18,484 bases of DNA. Origin: Nocardioidaceae bacterium (GTDB lineage Bacteria; Actinomycetota; Actinomycetes; Propionibacteriales; Nocardioidaceae). This document shows positions 14,360-18,484 of the stretch, one piece after another; the stretch's first letter is position 1, and the number at the start of each line of letters is the position of its first letter. The notes under the pieces are model-generated. The model saw only the letters and a list, made by a program, of their open reading frames with translations. It did no database searches and had not been told where the DNA came from. The DNA is taken from NCBI GenBank assembly GCA_025966335.1, contig JAICRS010000028.1, positions 1 through 18,484 on the forward strand. The letters are read 5' to 3'. A program made the position numbers and the translations under genes.

Positions 14360-14624
14360 AGTCCCGACACCTCGCCACGCGATGGGCGATCACCCACCGG
14401 CGCGTGCGGCGCCTGACGAGGACCGGAAGCCCGCCGTACGGCGCAGCGACCACTGTGGTCCTCGTGACCGGACCCGACGACCTGCTGCCCCGGAGGGCGG
14501 TCGGTCGATGCGGGTGGGAGAATGAACTCCGCTTGTCTGATCTCGCCTGTTTCAACCCCCGGCGCGCACCGGATATTCCACCCGGAACGCACAGACGGCC
14601 GACCAAGAGAGATCGGTCAACCAC

Positions 14625-14630
14625 AGGATA
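14625..14630 (-). promoter_or_regulatory. Possible infC operon -10 box
   Basis: TATCCT on the minus strand is the only TAnnnT hexamer I found between the two divergent genes. It would give a leader of about 350 bases. No good -35 hexamer lies 16-18 bases upstream, so the call is weak. Confidence 0.35.
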
Positions 14631-14682
14631 GCAAGAGCGCACCGCCGGACGCACATCGTGCGGACCGTGCCACCCTGGTGCC

Positions 14683-15042
14683 ATGACATCGTCCGCTCCA
14701 GGGGAGCCGTCCTCGCGCGACATCGCCGACGTGCCCGCCATCGAGATCGTCTCCACCGCGGCACTGCACCTGATGAGCTCGGCGGCGGTCAACCTCGGGC
14801 TCGCGGAGGACCTGCCCGAGCATGTCGACCTCGACGAGGCACGGACGCTGATCGAGGCGTTGGCCGGTCTGGTCACCGCCGGGGCACCCCGTCTCGGGCA
14901 CCATCACGCCGCGCCGCTGCGCGACGGCCTGCGTTCCCTGCAGCTCGCCTTCCGGGAGGCCTCGGACATCGAGGACGCCCCCGGTGAAGGGCCCGGCGAG
15001 AAGCTCACCGGCCCGGTCTATGCGCGTCCGCCCCGGTCCTGA
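14683..15042 (+). CDS. DUF1844 family protein
   Basis: Small conserved actinobacterial protein of unknown function, 119 residues. The core has the family blocks VSTAALHLMSSAAVNLGLAE (about 23-42), LDEARTLIEALAGLV, and LRDGLRSLQLAFREAS, followed by the common ending GPGEKLTGPV. It looks mostly alpha-helical and soluble, with no signal peptide. DUF1844 genes commonly sit divergent from or next to infC in actinobacteria, which supports the call but not a function. No strong Shine-Dalgarno precedes the ATG. Its 3' end overlaps the convergent SseB-domain gene by 25 bases. Confidence 0.9.
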   Translation: MTSSAPGEPSSRDIADVPAIEIVSTAALHLMSSAAVNLGLAEDLPEHVDLDEARTLIEALAGLVTAGAPRLGHHHAAPLRDGLRSLQLAFREASDIEDAPGEGPGEKLTGPVYARPPRS

Positions 15043-15530
15043 GGCCGCAGCCAGGCCCACCGCCCGTCGAGCTCCACCAAGGCGTACCCCTCGGCGAGCG
15101 CCCGCAGGTCCTCACCCTCGATCACGAACCGCACCGGCCCGGCCACGTCGAGCACCAGCGCGACCGCCTCGTCGTTGACCGCAGCCTGGGCCGCCTGGGC
15201 CATCGGCACCGGCACCGGTCTCGCCTGCGGATCCCATTCCCGCAGCGCAACGGTCCCGGTGAACGCCAGCAACGCGAGCCGCCCGTCCCGGCCCCGCATC
15301 AGCACCGCGGCCATGTCCGAGCTCTTGTCGTGGGCGAGCCCCTGCGCGTCGTACTCAACCTCGCCGAGCACGGCGACGACCGGCACCAGGATCCTGCTCC
15401 CCTGCAGCACCGCGAGGGTGGGCCGGTGCAGCCGGTCCGGGTCGCCCGCGTAGGCCGCGAGCGCCTCGGCCACCACTGGGTCCGTGGCGCCCGAGTCGCC
15501 GGGGAAGCCGGGATCGGGGATGTTGCGCAT
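15018..15530 (-). CDS. SseB-domain protein
   Basis: Protein of 170 residues resembling the SseB N-terminal domain family (PF07179), of unknown biochemical role. Supporting blocks are RILVPVVAVLGEVEYDAQG (about 46-64), DMAAVLMRGRDGRLALLAFTG (about 72-92), LREWDPQARPVPV, and VLDVAGPVRFVIEGEDL. No membrane segment or signal peptide. The ATG at 15530 has no clear Shine-Dalgarno; a degenerate -10-like CAGACT lies six bases upstream, so it may be leaderless, but no -35 is evident. It is convergent with the DUF1844 gene and overlaps its end, and is divergent from the membrane-protein gene. The family assignment is from sequence memory. Confidence 0.8.
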   Translation of the reverse strand: MRNIPDPGFPGDSGATDPVVAEALAAYAGDPDRLHRPTLAVLQGSRILVPVVAVLGEVEYDAQGLAHDKSSDMAAVLMRGRDGRLALLAFTGTVALREWDPQARPVPVPMAQAAQAAVNDEAVALVLDVAGPVRFVIEGEDLRALAEGYALVELDGRWAWLRPQDRGGRA

Positions 15531-15583
15531 GCCGGGAGTCTGCCAGCCCGCTCCAGCCTGGCTTCGTGTGACAGGCTTGGTCC

Positions 15584-16048
15584 GTGGACAACGTGGTGTT
15601 CCAGGCGCTGACCGTGGTGCTGACCCTGAGCGGACTGGTGGCCAGCGGGCTGTTGTGGCGGGCCCGCGGTGCCGCCTCGGGCCTGCGGATGCTCGCGTTC
15701 GCGCTGCTGCCGCTGGCGGCGTTCCTGACCGGGACGCTGCGGCTGATCTGGGAGATCGGCGACGCGGTCGCGTCCTGGGCCGTCCGGTTCGCGTTCAGCC
15801 CGTTCGTCTGGCTCGGCATCGTCGTCGCCGGGGTCTCCGCGCTGCTGTTCGTGATCTCCTCGGCGATGCGCCGCCGCGGCCGCGGCATACATGGTCGCCC
15901 GGCACCCGGAGCCGCCGTCGGCAGCGCGCGGACCGGTGACCAACCGTTGCCCGCGGGGTCGAGCCGACCCCCGGCGAAGGCACCGGAGTCCGGCGACTCC
16001 GACATGGACGACATCGAGGCGATCCTGAGGAAGCACGGCATCTCGTGA
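15584..16048 (+). CDS. Small three-helix membrane protein, unknown function
   Basis: Protein of 154 residues with three predicted membrane helices (about 5-25, 35-58 and 72-94). A basic stretch (MRRRGRG) then suggests a cytoplasmic side, followed by a proline/glycine-rich linker (about 101-136). It ends in the acidic-amphipathic motif DSDMDDIEAILRKHGIS, a kind of C-terminal tail I recall on other small actinobacterial membrane proteins. The start is GTG at 15584, with AGG eight bases upstream. Its stop overlaps the next gene as GTGA, so it is co-translated with the PLP enzyme. I do not recognise a function. Confidence 0.82.
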   Translation: MDNVVFQALTVVLTLSGLVASGLLWRARGAASGLRMLAFALLPLAAFLTGTLRLIWEIGDAVASWAVRFAFSPFVWLGIVVAGVSALLFVISSAMRRRGRGIHGRPAPGAAVGSARTGDQPLPAGSSRPPAKAPESGDSDMDDIEAILRKHGIS

Positions 16049-17274
16049 CCCGGCACGACCTGGGCAGCGAGGTGGACCGGCACCGGCTGCACACCCGGAT
16101 GGCGCGCGCCCTGGACTCGTTGCCCGAACGTCCGGCGGGGCCGATCCTGGTGGTCGACCTCGACGCGTTCGACGCCAACGCCCGTGACCTCACCCGGCGG
16201 GCCGCGGGAACGCCGGTCCGGGTGGCGTCGAAGTCGCTGCGGGTGCCGGCGCTGGTCTCCCGGGCGCTCGGTGTGCCCGGCTTCTCCGGAGTGCTCTGCT
16301 ACGCGTTGCGCGAGGCGCTGTGGCTGCACGCCCAGGGCATCGGCGGCGACCTGGTGATGGGCTACCCCACCGTCGACCGGGTCGGGCTCGCCGCGCTGGC
16401 CGCCGACGAGCGGGCCACGCGAACGATCACGCTGATGGTCGACGACCCGGCCCACCTCGACCTGGTCGACGACGTGCGGCCGGCGGGCGGACCGCCGGTG
16501 CGGGTCGCCATCGACATCGACGCCGGCCTCCGCCTCGGACCCGCCCACGTCGGGCCCCGGCGATCCCCGGTGCACGACGTGCCGCAGGTGCTCGCGCTCG
16601 CGACGGAGGTCCTCGACCGGCCCGGCTTCGAGCTGGTCGGGGTGATGACCTACGAGGGTCAGGTGGCCGGGGTCGCCGACGAGGTGCCGGGCCGGCGTAC
16701 CCGGTCCACCGCCGTCCGCCGGATGAAGTCCGCCTCCGTCCACCAGCTGCAGCGGCGCCGGCACGACATCGCCGCCGCGCTCGCCGGCGTCGTCGAGCTG
16801 GAGTTCTGGAACGCCGGCGGCTCCGGGAGCATCGAGACCTCGGCGAAGGACCCGGTGGTCACCGAGGTGAGCGCGGGCTCGGGCCTGCTGGTGCCGCACC
16901 TGTTCGACCACTACCGCAGCTTCACGCCGCGCCCGGCCGCGTTCTTCGGGGTTCCCGTGGTGCGCCGACCGGCGGCGTCGACGGTGACCGTGGCCGGCGG
17001 CGGCCTGATCGCCTCGGGTCCCACCGGCAAGGACCGGTCCCCGTTGCCGTGGGCACCGCCCGGGTTGCACCTGACCGGCCTGGAGGGCGCCGGTGAGGTG
17101 CAGACCCCGCTGGTCGGTCCGGCCGCGGACGTCCTGGCGATCGGTGACCTGGTGTGGTTCCGGCACGCGAAGTCCGGGGAGCCGGCCGAGCACGCTCGTG
17201 AGGTGCACCTGCTCCGCGGCACCAGGATCGTGGACACCGTCCCGACCTACCGGGGCACCGGGAACGCGTGGTGA
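16045..17274 (+). CDS. Fold-type III PLP enzyme (amino acid deaminase/aldolase-like)
   Basis: Alanine-racemase-like N-terminal PLP barrel (PF01168) with a C-terminal domain of the D-threonine aldolase/D-serine dehydratase type; 409 residues, cytosolic. The strand and helix VVDLDAFDANARDL (about 36-49) precede the PLP lysine, K63 in RVASKSLRVP. A TYEGQVAG block and the glycine-rich phosphate site NAGGSGS follow. In true D-serine dehydratases and D-threonine aldolases the C-terminal domain binds a metal through His-x-Cys or His-x-Asp; here the corresponding segment reads WFRHAKSGEPAEH with lysine two after the histidine, so the substrate is uncertain. The start is GTG at 16045, overlapping the membrane-protein stop by four bases. 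Its own end overlaps the kinase gene. Confidence 0.85.
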   Translation: MTRHDLGSEVDRHRLHTRMARALDSLPERPAGPILVVDLDAFDANARDLTRRAAGTPVRVASKSLRVPALVSRALGVPGFSGVLCYALREALWLHAQGIGGDLVMGYPTVDRVGLAALAADERATRTITLMVDDPAHLDLVDDVRPAGGPPVRVAIDIDAGLRLGPAHVGPRRSPVHDVPQVLALATEVLDRPGFELVGVMTYEGQVAGVADEVPGRRTRSTAVRRMKSASVHQLQRRRHDIAAALAGVVELEFWNAGGSGSIETSAKDPVVTEVSAGSGLLVPHLFDHYRSFTPRPAAFFGVPVVRRPAASTVTVAGGGLIASGPTGKDRSPLPWAPPGLHLTGLEGAGEVQTPLVGPAADVLAIGDLVWFRHAKSGEPAEHAREVHLLRGTRIVDTVPTYRGTGNAW

Positions 17275-17885
17275 GCCGGACCGCCTGGGAGCGCAAGGTG
17301 GCCGACATCGCGGACCTGCTGGCCTGGAGCACCTTCGAGAAGCCGCCCACGCTCGGCTCGACCAGGCTGGTCTGCGTGGACGGCCGCGCCGGCTCCGGCA
17401 AGACCACGCTCGGCCGGGCCCTCGCCGAGGCGGCCTCCGAGCTCGGGTCGGCCAGGTTGCTGCACATGGACGACATGTACGAAGGCTGGGCCGGGCTGGG
17501 CGGGGACCTGCTCGCCCGGATCGACCGTGACCTGATCGCCCCGCTCCGCGAGGACCGGCCCGGACGCTACCGCCGCTACGACTGGGAGCACGCCCGGTTC
17601 GCTGAGGAGCACACCGTCCACCCCGCCGACACGTTGGTGCTCGAGGGGGTCGGGTCGGCGGGTGCGTCGTACGACGACGCCATCACCACGCTGGTCTGGG
17701 TGGAGGCACCACGCGACCTGCGCCTCGAGCGCGGCCGGCTGCGCGACGGTGACGCGGTGCTGCCGAACTGGCTGCGGTGGATGGACGACGAGGACGCGCT
17801 GTTCGCCCGGGAACGCACCCGGGGCCGGGCCGACGTGGTCGTCGACGGCACCGGCGAGGCCGACCGCGCCGTGGTCTTCGAGTGA
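17271..17885 (+). CDS. Uridine-kinase-like P-loop protein
   Basis: Predicted small-molecule or nucleoside kinase of 204 residues. It has a Walker A motif GRAGSGKTT (about residues 38-46), the segment LLHMDDMYEGW typical of the uridine kinase/phosphoribulokinase fold where an aspartate acts in substrate phosphorylation, a Walker B-like strand LVLEGVGSAG, and an arginine-rich lid (LRLERGRLRDGD). The real substrate is not determined. I prefer GTG at 17271 (GTGA overlap with the preceding stop, GGGA seven bases upstream); GTG at 17268 would add one residue. It is the third gene of a tightly overlapping trio and ends four bases before the convergent acetyltransferase gene. Confidence 0.83.
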   Translation: MSRTAWERKVADIADLLAWSTFEKPPTLGSTRLVCVDGRAGSGKTTLGRALAEAASELGSARLLHMDDMYEGWAGLGGDLLARIDRDLIAPLREDRPGRYRRYDWEHARFAEEHTVHPADTLVLEGVGSAGASYDDAITTLVWVEAPRDLRLERGRLRDGDAVLPNWLRWMDDEDALFARERTRGRADVVVDGTGEADRAVVFE

Positions 17886-17889
17886 ACGC

Positions 17890-18484
17890 TCAGCCGGTCC
17901 GCAGGCTGTAGTCGGTCCGCTTGGCCTCCACCTGGAAGCCGGCCCGCTGGTAGACGCCCAGGGCACCGGTCGGGTTCTCCGAGTCGACGTCCAGCGATGC
18001 CTCGTCGAAACCGGCCTGCTGGTAGGCGAGCAGACAGTGCTGCAGGAGCCGGCTCGCGATCCCGCGGCCGCGGTACTCCCGGCGGGTGCCGACCTTGCCC
18101 ACGTAGGCCTCTCGCTTGCCGGTCGCCTCGAAGTAGGCGTCGTACTCGTTGGTCTGCACGTATGCCGCGAGCTGGTCGGGCAGCTCGCGGTCCACGACCA
18201 CGAAGCTCAGGTCGGGCCGGAAGTTGCGGCTCTCGGTGACCCACTGCTTCCACATCACGTCGGTCCACGGCGTGAAGTTCGGGTGGTCGGTGAACACGAG
18301 GTTGTGGGTCTGGTGCATCAGCTGCGCCATGCTCGCGTCGTACTGCCTGATCTCCAGGCCCTCGGGCAGCGGCGTCGGGGCGGCGACCTCCTCGAGGTCC
18401 GCGCGCATCACGAAGCTCCAGCGCTCCGGCGTCAGCCCGATGCGCGCCATCAGGTCGGCCTGCGCGGCGTTGTCGCTCACCCCG
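17890..18484 (-). CDS. GNAT acetyltransferase, likely C-terminal part (5' end cut by window)
   Basis: Acetyl-CoA-dependent N-acetyltransferase of the GNAT fold. The visible protein has a complete C-terminal GNAT domain (about residues 40-196 counting from GTG at 18480) with the acetyl-CoA-binding motif VGTRREYRGRGIASRLL and the ending LDVDSENPTGALGVYQRAGF. The first visible residues, SDNAAQADLMARIGLTPERW, look like the tail of another GNAT domain (the usual N-x-x-A-x-x-L-x-x-x-G-F block), and the frame stays open to the window edge. So the gene is probably a tandem-GNAT protein whose start lies outside; GTG at 18480 could be used but lacks visible context. Substrate unknown. It is convergent with the P-loop kinase gene, with only four bases between stops. 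Confidence 0.85.
   Translation of the reverse strand, partial: GVSDNAAQADLMARIGLTPERWSFVMRADLEEVAAPTPLPEGLEIRQYDASMAQLMHQTHNLVFTDHPNFTPWTDVMWKQWVTESRNFRPDLSFVVVDRELPDQLAAYVQTNEYDAYFEATGKREAYVGKVGTRREYRGRGIASRLLQHCLLAYQQAGFDEASLDVDSENPTGALGVYQRAGFQVEAKRTDYSLRTG

Larger units (their letters stand above)
14268..14682. other. Intergenic region between infC and the divergent DUF1844 gene
   Basis: This 415-base stretch contains no supported gene. It holds the infC Shine-Dalgarno, the leader terminator and a possible infC -10 box. Frames that stay open through it on the minus strand lack ribosome sites and look like random arginine-rich GC-driven frames. On the plus strand no convincing -10 box for the DUF1844 gene was found. 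An 8-base segment at 14527-14534 can pair with the 5' arm and loop of the terminator. Confidence 0.7.

Noticed and set aside
14257..14592. Second minus-strand frame ending inside the infC start region
   Set aside because: No ribosome site before any start codon close to infC; composition is like random GC-rich translation.
14286..14876. Minus-strand open frame covering the infC leader, possible leader peptide
   Set aside because: Arginine-rich, without a ribosome site or family resemblance, and it begins inside the divergent DUF1844 gene. Its run through the terminator is most likely chance, though a short peptide cannot be excluded.
15355..17208. Minus-strand frame of about 617 codons opposite the membrane-protein and PLP-enzyme genes
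   Set aside because: It also overlaps the SseB-domain gene in another frame. The PLP enzyme on the plus strand has clear catalytic motifs, so this is a GC-driven shadow.
1..18484. Mobile elements, CRISPR arrays, tRNA/rRNA genes, prophage or defence genes
   Set aside because: None were seen: no transposase or integrase motifs, no regularly spaced repeats, no tRNA-like ends. The window is ordinary core chromosome.

Overview
The window is GC-rich chromosomal DNA (roughly 70% by eye) with heavy G/C third-position codon use and many GTG starts. Gene content and order point to an actinobacterium: argCJBDFRG beside pheST, infC-rpmI-rplT with a SpoU methyltransferase and a DUF1844 gene, and a long ArgG like that of Streptomyces. 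My best guess is Nocardioidaceae or a neighbouring family; this rests on remembered homologues and no search was run. No insertion sequences, phage genes, CRISPR arrays, tRNAs or rRNAs were seen.

Positions 1-7156 (minus strand) hold an almost gapless arginine operon read argC-argJ-argB-argD-argF-argR-argG. Junctions overlap by 1-8 bases except argJ-argB, which has a 5-base gap. Together the genes cover the acetylated pathway from N-acetylglutamyl phosphate to argininosuccinate, plus the arginine repressor. argG runs off the left edge and argH is not in the window. A -35/-10 promoter lies directly before argC, placing transcription start at or next to the argC ATG (a leaderless mRNA). Two ATGC/GCAT dyads overlapping this promoter are candidate ArgR operators.

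Positions 7215-12006 (minus strand) hold pheS-pheT (phenylalanyl-tRNA synthetase) and, upstream, a soluble PAS histidine kinase without an adjacent response regulator. The kinase has its own probable leaderless promoter just after a hairpin that may end the preceding operon.

Positions 12058-14630 (minus strand) hold the translation operon infC-rpmI-rplT followed by a SpoU-type RNA methyltransferase. infC has no usable ATG/GTG/TTG start that keeps the conserved IF3 N-terminus. Its start is almost certainly AUC at 14267, behind an AGGAGG Shine-Dalgarno. A textbook intrinsic terminator lies about 60 bases upstream of that start, inside a leader of about 350 bases, which suggests transcription attenuation.

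Positions 14683-18484 are a housekeeping and accessory stretch: a DUF1844 protein divergent from infC; a convergent SseB-domain protein; then a plus-strand run of three tightly overlapping genes (small membrane protein, fold-type III PLP enzyme, uridine-kinase-like P-loop protein); and finally a minus-strand GNAT acetyltransferase, probably the C-terminal half of a tandem-GNAT protein cut by the right edge.

I see no clearly new multi-gene system. The most interesting signals are regulatory: the infC attenuator and AUC start, the leaderless argC promoter with nested operator dyads, and a hairpin coupling rplT to the methyltransferase gene.
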